From assembly GCF_937616625.2 (NCBI RefSeq), contig NC_065577.1, positions 744,001 through 808,000 of the forward strand: a stretch of 64,000 nt of DNA, given 5' to 3'. A program made the position numbers and the translations under genes. Shown here piece by piece: positions 1 to 10,600 of the stretch. This DNA comes from Mercurialis annua. Taxonomy: Eukaryota; Streptophyta; Magnoliopsida; Malpighiales; Euphorbiaceae. Numbering within the stretch: the first letter of the stretch is position 1; each line of letters starts with the position of its first letter. Under the pieces are notes generated by a model that was not told where the DNA came from, made no database searches, and was given only the letters and a program-made list of their open reading frames with translations.

Positions 1-298
1 GATGGTTTTTAGTCCCTCCCCTTGTTTGAAATTCTTGACTTGTCATCTTTCAAGATAGGAAAAGAAGTAGAACGGAAAAAAAAATCTCACATTGAAGTAA
101 ATTTTTCTCGAGTGGAATTCCAAATCCCACTTGGAAACCAAATCCTGTCTGGATATGAATTCCATGCCCTTTTCCCCTGATAAAAAGAAACAGAACAACT
201 GTAGAATTATCCAAGGAACAATATTATCTTTTGCCATTAGAAAAAAAAATAGAAGTTTATTTTTCTAGGGTTTCTAGCTATTGAAGCTTCGATCGATC
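1..298 (+). promoter_or_regulatory. Duplicated upstream region of gene copy 1, altered TATA box
   Basis: From about 110 this stretch matches the DNA upstream of copy 2 (about 3295-3448), so the tandem duplication included the promoter. Where copy 2 has TATAAAAAG (3341-3349), this copy has GATAAAAAG (179-187), losing the first T of the TATA box. The leader 190-298 is otherwise well conserved between copies. Whether this promoter is still used cannot be told from sequence. Confidence 0.5.
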
Positions 299-1426
299 AT
301 GGCTACTCTATGAAATATCGACTTGGCGGCCTTTGAATCAGTTTTATTGAAGGCAAACATTCATGCTGATGATGAAGGTCATGTGCATGACGTCGCCACT
401 CCCATTTGCCCCTCGCGGAAGCAAAACGAATCACTTTTGCACAAGCGAAAGTCTGAGTCTGAAACTGAGGACGAGGAAGAAGAAGAGGAATATGAATGTG
501 AGAACGAGGACGAGGAAGAAGAAGACGAAGACGAAGAGGATGACGAGGATTACAGTGATACTGTCGATGAGCTCCCAGATTATGGTGATTATGAAGGCAG
601 CGAACAACAACAAATTGACTTGAAGATTTATAGGAAAACCCTAGATGAATCTGAGGTAACCGATAATCCTTAGGCTATGTTTGGTTCATGAAATAGTACA
701 ATGCTAAAATAGCAATTTCGTAATTTATGGAATTGTTATTCTATGGAGCTACTATAAAAAAAAATCAAAGAATGTTAGGCATGTTTGGTTAATAGAATGA
801 AATAACACGGAATGAAATAGCTATTAGATACCTTATACGGAATAACTATTCTCTTCCGAATCTATTCCATATTTCATGACCAAACATAGCCTTAATCTTC
901 TCCTTTTGCTTATAATGAATATTTATACTCTGTTTAGGTTAGATATTCCAATTCTTAATTATTCATTGTGTGTATTTATTCAGGGGTTTGAGATGGGAGA
1001 GCCTCTAAGAGGGAAGTTCTATATTGGTCAGATGAGAAAGGTCGATCTTGATGATCCAAAAGATTTCTACGGCAAGGACTGCAGGAAGGTTGTTTTGTAT
1101 GCAATTAAGCAACAGAATAAGTAGAAGGTTAGAATTTACAGTTTTATGTAATTACAAGTGTTTATTTTCGTTTATAATTCGTATAACGACATGAATTTTT
1201 TTAACAAATTGTTTTGTTTCTTCCACATAAATCATTTAGGATGCAAATTTGGAGTTTGTGAAAGTGACTAAGTCAAACAGAGTTGCACATTCTATGTATT
1301 ATGCTACTTTTTTGGCTAGAAATAAGACTAGCGGTGAAGCCAACACTTATCAAAGCAGGGTTTTTCGCTCTATAGTCAATGCTAAGACTGAGGTTGAGCT
1401 GTTTAGGCTTGAAAAAGAAATTGCAG
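299..1426 (+). pseudogene. Broken copy 1 of acidic cystatin/monellin-like gene
   Basis: Three exons align with the intact copy at 3449: 299-655, 984-1127 and 1240-1426. The start codon at 299 is followed after three codons by TGA (311-313), where copy 2 has TGC. Exon 2 carries a second in-frame stop, TAG at 1122-1124, where copy 2 reads through AGA-AAG. Otherwise the frame is intact, including the long Glu/Asp run and the conserved DELPDYGDYEGSEQQQIDL segment, so the loss looks recent. Exon 1 keeps about 12 codons (VATPICPSRKQN) missing from copy 2. Beyond about 1460 the 3' part is replaced by transposon sequence. An ATG after the stop could in principle start a shorter acidic protein, but the exon 2 stop would remove the folded domain. 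Confidence 0.8.
673..891. mobile_element. Tourist-like (PIF/Harbinger) MITE in intron 1 of copy 1
   Basis: Terminal inverted repeats begin GGCTATGTTTGGTTCATGAAAT and end with the imperfect complement (ATTTCATGACCAAACATAGCC). TTA lies directly outside both ends (670-672 and 892-894), the 3-bp target duplication of PIF/Harbinger elements. The element is 219 bp. An internally deleted relative lies at the same place in intron 1 of copy 2 (about 3815-3872), so insertion preceded the gene duplication. Confidence 0.75.
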
Positions 1427-1464
1427 GTACTTATGTTCTTAGATTCTTGAAAGTAATTAATTAC

Positions 1465-1813
1465 AGCGGGCCACTGTTCGATGGTGGACGGAGTGTCGAC
1501 GGTGGAGCGATTTCAACGGCGGCGGCAGTTTCCGGTTGATTAGTTTTAGGTGTTTAATTAGTATAAATAGATTTAATTAGAATTTTAATTATGTTTAATT
1601 AGTATTAAATTAAAATTTATTAGAATTAATTTTTTTAATTAGGTAATCCACTCTCTTTTTTTTGTCAGAAGGGTGAATTTGAGCCGGTTTTGCTAAGTTG
1701 CGGGTTAAAATGATCCGGTTTTGCTAAGTTGCGGGTTAAATTGTACTAAAATCGTCCAAATTGACTTATTTGATATTTCGTGCCAAGTGGAGGGGTGAAT
1801 TGATCCTTTGTTC
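1465..1813. mobile_element. Truncated Mutator-like element fused to the pseudogene
   Basis: The right end (about 1770-1813, closing with GATCCTTTGTTC) matches the terminal repeat of the 27515-28656 element, and the inner part 1548-1670 matches the reverse complement of about 27640-27730 of that element. No left terminal repeat or clean target duplication is visible, so this is a half element. The part near 1466-1530 is GC-rich (GGCGGCGGCAG). It directly follows pseudogene sequence, where about 430 bp of the sequence present in copy 2 is missing. Confidence 0.65.
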
Positions 1814-2369
1814 AATACTTATTAATTACAAATTTATATAGAAATTTATATAGAGTTATTACAACATATATTAATGACAAATAAACTAAGACACATTATA
1901 GGAAAACAACAATTGATATAAAATATCAAATTACAAATGACTATAGACTATTGCGATAAAAGATGACACAAGTCTTCGATTTTACATTAATTTGAAAGAA
2001 TAAGTAAAAGGATTTCACAATGTACACATCATGAAAAATAAAAAAAATGGCCCTTTATCATCTCCTTCAACAAAAAAACCAACAGAGTCAGCCTTTAAAA
2101 TCACCATTGAAATCACTTTTCTGTAACACCTTCACCTAAAACAACAATTTTAATTACCCAATTTTGACTTGTTTGTTGTAATTACCCAATTTTTTGAATC
2201 TTAATTATGTTATTTTAAGAGGATAAACTAGAAAGATGGATAAAAATTTAGTTAATTAATTTGACAAAAGCAAGCAGTGGCTGGGAAAAGAGAAGGTGCA
2301 GTGAACACAGTAAAAAATAGAATTTGGTAAAAAAGTAAATAAAAAGGACAAAATATGGTACAAATGTAA
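1814..2369. other. AT-rich spacer between copy 1 and copy 2
   Basis: No coding sequence or clear repeat is seen. The stretch ends at the TAA target site (2367-2369) of the next element. Confidence 0.5.
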
Positions 2370-3009
2370 GAGCATCTCCACTCCTATGCTAAATCAACAT
2401 CACAATGCTAAATTTAGCATTTAAAATGAAATGTGCTTCTCCATTGCTATGCTATATGACGTGCTAAATTTAGCATATGCTAAAACTCATGCTAAATTTG
2501 GCACCTTATTTAGCATATGCTAAATTTTTATCCACTTAAATTAACTATAAAAATACCATTTATAGCAATTTTATTTACCATAATACATAATTTTTTATAT
2601 TTAAATTAATAAATTATAATAATAATAAATAATTACTATTAAAAAAATAATTCAAATAATTAGCTAATAGCATAGTAAATAAAATAAATAAATTTCATAA
2701 TATTTTTATCATGTATATTTAAATTTAAAAATAATATTATGCTCTATTAAAATTATTTATTGAATATTTATATTATAATATGTAATTAGTGATTAGTAAT
2801 GAGATTTAAATATCAAAATTAAAATTAAACTTATAAATAAATATTTATGTTTTTTATATATAAAATAAATTAATATTAAATTAATAGTTTAGCATTTAAT
2901 ATAGCATTATGCATTGGAGATTAAATGTAAAATTCGTGCTATATTTAGTATTTTTTCATATTTTGTGCTAAAAATAGCATACTATATAGCATATGCAATG
3001 GAGATGCTC
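2370..3009. mobile_element. PIF/Harbinger-type non-autonomous element
   Basis: The ends are GAGCATCTCCA and TGGAGATGCTC, perfect inverted complements. TAA is present immediately outside both (2367-2369, 3010-3012), the usual PIF/Harbinger target duplication. The 640-bp interior is extremely AT-rich and repeats TGCTAAATTTAGCAT-like words near both ends; no transposase frame is visible. It lies between the two tandem gene copies. Superfamily is inferred from the 3-bp duplication only. Confidence 0.75.
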
Positions 3010-3340
3010 TAAGAGATTTAAAATACATGGTAAAAGAAAGATTTGAGAAAAAAATGATATTTTTAATAAATTTCTCCAGTTCGTTCTCTTCTTCACTTCA
3101 CAAAAAAATTCTTGACTAAAGGTTCAGAATTGACCCTAAAATTAGGTAAGATTTCAATTTAGCATCTAAAGATTTTTATTAAAGGTTGGTGTTTGTTCAG
3201 TTTATTCTTAATATGTATTTTACTTTTTTGTTTGAGAGATGTGTTTATTTTATTATGTTTTAAAAGTTGAAGTAATTTTTTCTAGTAAAAGTCAACTTCC
3301 AATTCCTGCTTGGATACGAATTCCATGCACTATTTTCCCT
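3010..3340. other. Upstream region of gene copy 2
   Basis: No gene or clear repeat in the first 280 bases. From about 3295 the sequence becomes homologous to the region upstream of copy 1 and leads into the TATA box. Confidence 0.4.
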
Positions 3341-3349
3341 TATAAAAAG
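3341..3349 (+). promoter_or_regulatory. TATA box of gene copy 2
   Basis: TATAAAAAG lies 108 bp upstream of the start codon at 3449, in a block conserved with copy 1, where its first T is changed to G. The spacing allows a short leader of about 75 bp. Confidence 0.6.
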
Positions 3350-3448
3350 AAATAGAGCAACTCTAGAATTATCCCAGGAACAATATTATCTTCTGCAATT
3401 AGAAGTTTATTTTTCTTGGGTTTCAAGCTATTGAAGCTTCTGTCGATC

Positions 3449-4815
3449 ATGGCTACTCTATGCGATATCGACTTGGCGGTCTCTGAATCAGTTTTAATGA
3501 AGGCAAACGTTCATGCTGGTGATGAAGATCATGTGCAAGACGAATCACTTTTGCACAAGCGAAAGGCTGAGGCTGAGGACGAAGAAGAAGACTATGACGA
3601 AGAAGACGAAGAGGGTGACGAAGAAGAAGACGAGAATGGGGACGAGGATGACGAAGAAGAAGACGGGAACGAGGAGGACGAGGACGAGGATTACAATGGT
3701 ACTGTCGATGAGCTCCCAGATTATGGTGATTATGAAGGCAGTGAACAACAACAAATTGACTTGGAGATTTATAAGAAAACCCTAGATGAATCTGAGGTAA
3801 GCAATAACCCTCAAACTTTGTTCGGCTCATGGAATAGCTGAACCTATTTCATGAACCAAACATAATCTTAATCTTTTATAATGAATAGTTATACTAACAT
3901 GCCAATAGATTTATGTGTGATTATGGTACCTAAACACTTTGTTTAGGTTAGAAATTCCGGTTCCTAATTATTCATTGTGTGTATTTTTTCAGGGTTTTGA
4001 GATGGGAGAGCCTCTAAGAAGTAAGTTCTTCATTGGCCAGATGCAAAAGGTCGATCTTGATGATCCAAAAGATTTCTACGCCAAGGACTGCAGGAAGGCT
4101 GTTCTGTATGCAATTAGGCAACAGAATAGAAAGAAGGTTCGAATTTACAGTTATAGTTTTTCTGTTTTTCTAATAGGATTTGCTTATAATCATTCCACGA
4201 ATAATCAATACAAATTTATATTAGTCCTTGATCACCTTCGGTTCGTAACATATTACCCCTGGAACACGTGTAATTACAAGTGTTATTTTCGTTTCTAATT
4301 CGTATAATTGCATGATTTTGTTTTAACAAATTGTTTTGTTTCTTCCACATGAATCATTCAGGATGCAAATTTGGAGCTTGTGGAAGTGACTAAGTCAAAC
4401 AGAGCTGCAAATTCTATGTATTATGCTACTTTTTTGGCCAGAAACATGACTTGCGGTGAAGCCGACACTTACCAAACAAGGGTTTTTCGCTCTATAGTCA
4501 ATGCTAAGACTGAGGTTGAGCTGTTTAGGCTTGAAAGTGCAGGTACTGATCTTCTTATTTCGTTTTAATGTTAAATGGTTTTGTTTCCTATCTCAACATA
4601 AGCAAGTTAAAGTAATTTTTATTCATCGAATTGTGTTTGTTGAAGTTCAATGTGTTAATTTTTCGTTGTTTGTTTTACGTTGAAACTTGATAACTTAATG
4701 TCATTTTGGCCATCGCGCAGGTATTCTGCAGCATTTGATAAGAACCTTATGGAGTTACTTTCTTACTTTTAAACTTGGGCAACAAGCAATTTTATTCTAT
4801 TGTTTGCATTCTTAG
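3449..4815 (+). CDS. Acidic cystatin/monellin-like plant protein, copy 2
   Basis: Exons are 3449-3796, 3993-4136, 4362-4542 and probably 4721-4815, giving about 255 aa. The first three exons are well supported by copy 1 and by clean GT-AG borders; the last one is uncertain, because its reading phase gives an unconvincing C-terminus. Residues about 45-90 are a dense Glu/Asp run. The part coded by exons 2-3 resembles the plant cystatin/monellin (UPF0725-like) domain: DLDDPKDFYAKDC, YATFLARNMTCGEADTYQ and TEVELFRLE match its usual pattern of a strand ending in TFxA, a TYQ segment and an EVExxR strand. The function of such proteins is unknown. The acidic N-terminal extension is unusual and could make it a nuclear or histone-binding protein, which is speculation. 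An intron 1 MITE remnant is shared with copy 1. Confidence 0.6.
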
Positions 4816-7608
4816 CTATATGTTATTTTATTTATCTCTGTTAGCTTGCGTTTTATTTAAATAATGCTCAAACTTAGATTCTTGAAATTAATTATAAATG
4901 ATATAAACGCTATGGTTGATCTTATACTAATAATAGTATTCATTTTCGTGTAGCTGCCCGAGCTTTATTGGAATCTTGAAGACGCTAGAAGATCCTTGTG
5001 TGGAGATCTCCAAGAATGTTTACATGTGCTCTTGGATTCAGGGATGTAGGATAACTCGTCGTGGCTTCACAATTTCTGGTCTCTGTCCGGATATTCTAGA
5101 TTTTTAACTTCGATGTATGTTAATAGGATGAACTGTCGATACGCATATATTTTTTCGGAAGTTAGAACTTTATGCAGCTAACTTGTTATTTCTATCATTT
5201 TTATGAATTTTGGATCTTTGACCCGCATTGTAATTGTTTGAAACAGTTTCGTACATCGACATGAATTTTTGCTGAAGGTGTGAGAATAGCTTATGATTGA
5301 CCTTAAAGAGTGCATATAACTTCATTGCTGAAGGTTTAATGTCTCCAACAAAATTTTGATACCTCTTTGATTACCTACTTTTGAAGCATTTTTGGGCTGC
5401 TGCCCTACTAATTAGCAAATCTTAATTTAGATACCTATCCATTCTCATGTCTCTGCACTTGAATTTTTAATTTTATTTAAATAGATTTTCCAATTTATAA
5501 TTCTTTATTTTGTATGATTTTTATAAATATAAAATGATATTATCAATCAACATTTTTAAGGTTGAAGAGGGTAATGTAATATTTTTAAGAGAAAAAGTAA
5601 TTAAAATTATTTTAAAATTTTAAAGTTTTGCTGATAAAATAAAAATAAGGAGTGATTTTGGTTGTTTATATGCGTAGAGCGAAATTCATACTCTATTCTA
5701 AATTTGAATTATAAAGAATTCACTATTCCTTTAATTTGTTATCAAATTCTTTAAATTATAGAATTTGACATTTTTAAGAAGTGTATTGAAAATTTGCTCT
5801 TAAATTTTATTATTCTATTAAGATTATCTATTTAAATTTTTTATCTTTTCTTCCACATAGAGTTGTTATAATTAGATAGATACGAACTATAAGAATGTGT
5901 TAAATGTAATATAAAAAAAAAGAATAGAAATTAAAAATAAAAAATGAAAATAATTCAATAATCATATTTAAACATTCAAATGATTTTATAATGAATTTTA
6001 TATTTTATATAAATAAATAAATTGATCACGTAAAAATAATATTCATATGTGTTAAAATTCATTAATATATTTAAGTAGGTGATTTAAACATATCACTTAC
6101 GAGTTAGAAGAATTGAATTAATTTTTTAACAAGACAACTCGATTATGATTTAAATTTTTATAAATTTAAGTTACATTTATTTAATTACCAGCTCTGTATA
6201 CCAATGAGCTATGTCTTTTTACAGTTAAAAGCCTTACTTTTTTACTTTTATCCTAATATTACGCATTATTTTATGCAGATTTATAGTAATTTTTTCATTG
6301 CGTCTCATTTTTTTTAATTTAATTTAATTATCAGCTCTAGCTACCTGCTAGGTAGCATGGAAACTTTACTTAATTAATGTTTTCTGTATTAAAAATGTTT
6401 CGGACACTTGACGTTTCGGACATAAAATTTTAATTTTAACATAAAAAAAAATTAAAATAAAACCTTCGCAGTATCTGTTTCCGTGCTACCTCGGCTACCT
6501 GCATATACCGGGTTAGAAAAATAGTGCAGTCACATGTTTTGTGTGGCATGAATAAAAAATAAGTGTGTGGGTTACATGTGAAGCATTGAGAAGTGGAGTA
6601 AAATCAGCATAACTGTTGAAATTTGTAAGCAGGCTATGCTAGCCATGTGGACTTCGTCTCCTTCATTTGTTTTTCTTCTTGGCAAGCATTATAGGTTTTG
6701 CCGTTTTCATTAGTTTTTTATTTGAAAATTAAATCATTATATACTCTTGTCTTTTATTTTAAAATTAATATCCCATTTTAATATTTGTTTTTAATATTTT
6801 TTTCAACCAAAAACATAATAATCATTTTTCTGTGGACTATTTTTTAAATAAATCATAGCTATTTATAATTCAATTCTGAATATACATCAGTTTTAATAAA
6901 TTCTCTCGTAGCCATAAAATTATCCAAATCTATCTTGAAGTTTTTGTACTTTCATCTTTTATTTACTGTTTTTTTAAAAATTATATTTTTATCTAGTTTT
7001 TAAATTTAATTTATATTAAACTTTTAAGTTTTGTTTTGGATGGAAAAGGAGTGTGCACTATAGTGAAATGCGCATGAGGCCAAACTTTGTAAATGACAGA
7101 TAAAGATAAATTTAAAAAATACAAGAATCAGGCAAACAAAAAATAAAAAATACGGGAACTTTTTTAATAAAAAACATAATCCATTAACTCAAATCTACTT
7201 TATTATTTTCCCACTTGGTAATTGTAAATTGTAGTCTATGGCTAAACACATGGACAACGACTTTAAATGAAATCCGTGAAGTATAGGAACTTAATAAATA
7301 TAAAAAGTTAAAAAATTATCAGAGAAACAAATAAAAAAAAATTAGGGACCTCAAGCTGGTTTTTGCCTATAAAATGTAGTTAAAGCTAAGGTTGAAAAAA
7401 CAAATGAACTCTCACACATTCTTTGACGGTTCCAAATTGCTCAAAAAAAGGAAATAAATTTGTATATAAAATAGTAATCTAATTAGACTTTGACAATTTG
7501 ACATTTTGACATTTTTGCTTCAACAAAACAAAATACTATTACTACATTAGTTCTTGTTCTAAGATTTTTATTCCCATCTCTTACAAAATTGAACCCTAAA
7601 CCATTTCA
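4816..7608. other. Intergenic, AT-rich
   Basis: The first 300 bases (to about 5110) may be 3' UTR of copy 2, with a possible further spliced exon after TGTAG at 4954. The rest is AT-rich with no coding sequence seen. A member of a dispersed repeat family lies at 6341-6500. The last 200 bases hold the WSD promoter, but no convincing TATA box stands out. Confidence 0.5.
6341..6500. repeat. Dispersed repeat, 'CTAGGTAGCAYGGA' family, copy 1
   Basis: It begins CTACCTGCTAGGTAGCATGG, holds TTCGGACACTTGACGTTTCGGACA in two parts, and ends in an imperfect complement, CCGTGCTACCTCGGCTACC. Related sequences lie at 29645-29814 and 52861-53015. Termini look like inverted repeats, but no target duplication was found. 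Confidence 0.45.
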
Positions 7609-10600
7609 ATGGCTCCGCCGGAATATATCCCCGACGAGCCACTAACTCCGTCGGGAAGGCTATTTCTTGAGCCACGGATGAACACAATCATCCACTGTGT
7701 GCTCGGCGTCAAAAACAAAATGGACGTGGAAGCCGTAAAAACAACGATCAAGAACTCTGAATTGCTAAAACAACCAAGATTTTGCAGTCTTCTCGTTCAC
7801 GACAAGAATGGATTTGAATACTGGCGAAGAACGGAGGTGGACATGGACAAACATATTATAGTCGTCGACGACAAGGTCAACTCATCGGAAAACGAGCACG
7901 AAGACGTCGAGAAAATAGTTAACGATTATATAGCTGATTTATCAGTAAGTTCGCCGCTTAGCTCCGATAAGCCGTTATGGGAGCTTCACGTTATGGTTGA
8001 AAAAAAATGTTCTATTTTCCGAATTCATCATGCTCTTGGAGATGGAATATCGTTGATGTCTCTGTTGATGGCTAGCTGTAGAACGGAGGAGGATCCAGAG
8101 GCGAAGCCGACTCTGGTGGCGGGTGGCGGTGGTCGCCGGAGAGGAGGAGGGAAGGGGTTGGGAAATGTATTATGGAGAAGTAATTTCATCATGGAGGTGT
8201 TGAAGGCGGTTTTTTTTAGTGTAGTTTTTTGTTTGGAGTTTGTTTTGCGGTGTTTATGGGTTTGTGACCGGAAAACGGTGATCTCCGGCGGTGATGGGGT
8301 GGAGCAATGGCCGAGGACGGTGGTTACTGCTAAGTTCTTGGTCGAGGATATGAAAGCGGTCAAAAATGCTGTTGCTAATGCGGTAAGTTAATTTATTATA
8401 TTTCCTTTATTTACATGATTAGTGAGCTTATTAGGCAAATTAATCTATGTTTAACCACAAAATGATGATTTTATGTGGATATGATCCGCAAATTGTGAGC
8501 ATATCCTGGCATGTTCATTCACGCTATTCTTCATCTTTATGTGCACTTAATTTCGGTGATCTTTATCCAAATCTAAAATTTATATAAACACTAAATTGAG
8601 AAATTTTTAAATAGACAGAATCTTTTATGTCATCCGTATCAATTATATTAGGCTTAATACATCATTTGACCCCTAAACTATACCATTTTATTCTCCGCGA
8701 CCTCTAAACTAATTTCGTATTCTTTTGAACCTCTTAACTCTTTTTTTTGTTCTATTTAACCCCTCATACGGAATGTGCATACCACGCGCGATGACGTGGA
8801 TAAAATTGCTGACATGGCTTTTCTGACATGGGGTTAAATAGAATAAAAAAAATAGTTAAGAGGTCCAATGTAACACTAAAATAGTTTAGAGGTTATAGGG
8901 AATAAAAGGGTAAGACTTTTCTGACGTGGATAAAATATTTTTTTTAATTTAAAATAAAAAGTGATGTACTTTACATATTATTTGAAAAAATCATCTAAGG
9001 CTTTAAAAATCATGAAATTTAGCGTGTTTTCCAATTTTAACACAAATTTTAAAAATTCAGAATTGATTTAAAAGTTTGAAATTGCAAAAAATTAAAAGTT
9101 GATGTATTGAAATTTTTAAAATTGGAAATTTATGAAACACACTAAAAATTATAACTTTTTAAAAAATTTAGTCTTTTTTTAATATTATCACAGTATAGTA
9201 AATTTATATATTTTATAATATCGTTAAAAACATACAAACTTCATTTATCATTATTAAAATGTAAACAAATATTTACATGTACAAGAAGTTATATTATGTA
9301 ATTATTTGACTAAATTTTAATATTATTTTATTTTTCTAGAAGATTAAATGGATAAAAATTAAATAATTGTATTTTGGAGAAAGTTAAATGGGGAAAAATT
9401 AAAAGTTTGAAGGTGTAATAGGAAAATAAAATAAATTCAGGGGTCAAATAGAACAAAATAGTGTAGTTCGTGTGTTCAATAGAACAATTTATGTTTTTTA
9501 ATTATCCTTCACGCGCTTCAAAGCGTTTGAAAACACGCGCTTTTGCCACGTTGGAGGAAAAAGGTCAGATCGGCAAAAAAATTGCAGTTGACGGGTTAAA
9601 TAGAACAAAAAATAAAGTTAACAGGTCCAATAGAATATCAAATTAGTTTAAGAGTCTCAGAGAATAAAAGTGTATAGTTTAGGGGTCAAATGATGTATTA
9701 AGCCATTATATTATTACACCTTATAAAATAATGGAGAAATTTTTAGATAGATTCAGTCCACCACGTCATCTGTAGACTAAACCTATCACATTATGACACG
9801 TCATTAAAATAATGGCAGCATCGTAATATTACTATCTAAAAGTGTAAATAAGTAATAAACAAAATTACGATAGTGCCACTATTTTAATGACGTGTCATAA
9901 TATGATAGGTTAGTCTACGGATGACGTGGTAGACATAGTCTACCTAAGAATCTCTCAAAATAATGATAAAGTTGCAATATTTTCATTAAAATCTGAACAC
10001 ATGAATCTACCATTTATTACAGCTTTACCATGAATTCTCCACTAAAGAGTAGAGTGCAAAAATATACCAAAACTAAAAAATCGGATTGAACTGAGAAATT
10101 CGATTTGATTTGCTATTTTAAAAAGAATTGTATTTTGTTCGGTTTTGGATGTACAAAAATTCAGTTAAGTTTTAATATAAATTGGATCAAATAATTGAAT
10201 TGAATCGATTTTAGTTAAGTTCGGTGTTGCAGAAGATGAAAATTTAGTTTGGTTCGGTTTAAACAAAAACAGTCCCTTTTTATGGTTTTCTTACTATACT
10301 CTTATATAATATAAGCAATTTTTATTTTTTTCATAATTTTATAAGTACATCTATTTATTAGTGAATTTTAAATAAAAATAATAGAAAAAATTGATTTTAA
10401 AAATTATTATTTATTTAAAAATAGATAAAAAGTATGCGATATAATAGAAAAATTAAGTTGATAATTTTTATTGGAACGAGAGAAAGTATATGTAAATTTG
10501 GAACTTTTTTTTACTACGACTGGAGCCTGAATATACATGCAATGCAACATCAAAAAGTTTGAAAGAAATCTGTAGAAGAGTTGCATTAATTATTCCAGTA

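Larger units (their letters stand above)
8598..9990. mobile_element. Degenerate MITE split by two later insertions
   Basis: The sequence 8598-8650, 9714-9733 and 9957-9990, read continuously, follows the left half of the intact MITE at 9734-9956 (GAGAAATTTTTAAATAGACAG, then TCATCCGTATCA, then TTACACCTTATAAAATAATG). So an older copy of that MITE was interrupted first by one and then another element. Its right half was not recognised. Confidence 0.55.

Noticed and set aside
3453..3830. Open minus-strand and alternative-frame ORFs over the acidic exons
   Set aside because: They arise from the GAA/GAC-rich repeats of the real exon; their Arg-, Pro- or Phe/Val-rich products are shadows.
10076..10270. 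Degenerate CGGTTTGGTTCGG-type tract as a gene or LTR
   Set aside because: It is a low-complexity, diverged tract seen several times in the window, without ends, primer site or coding frame.
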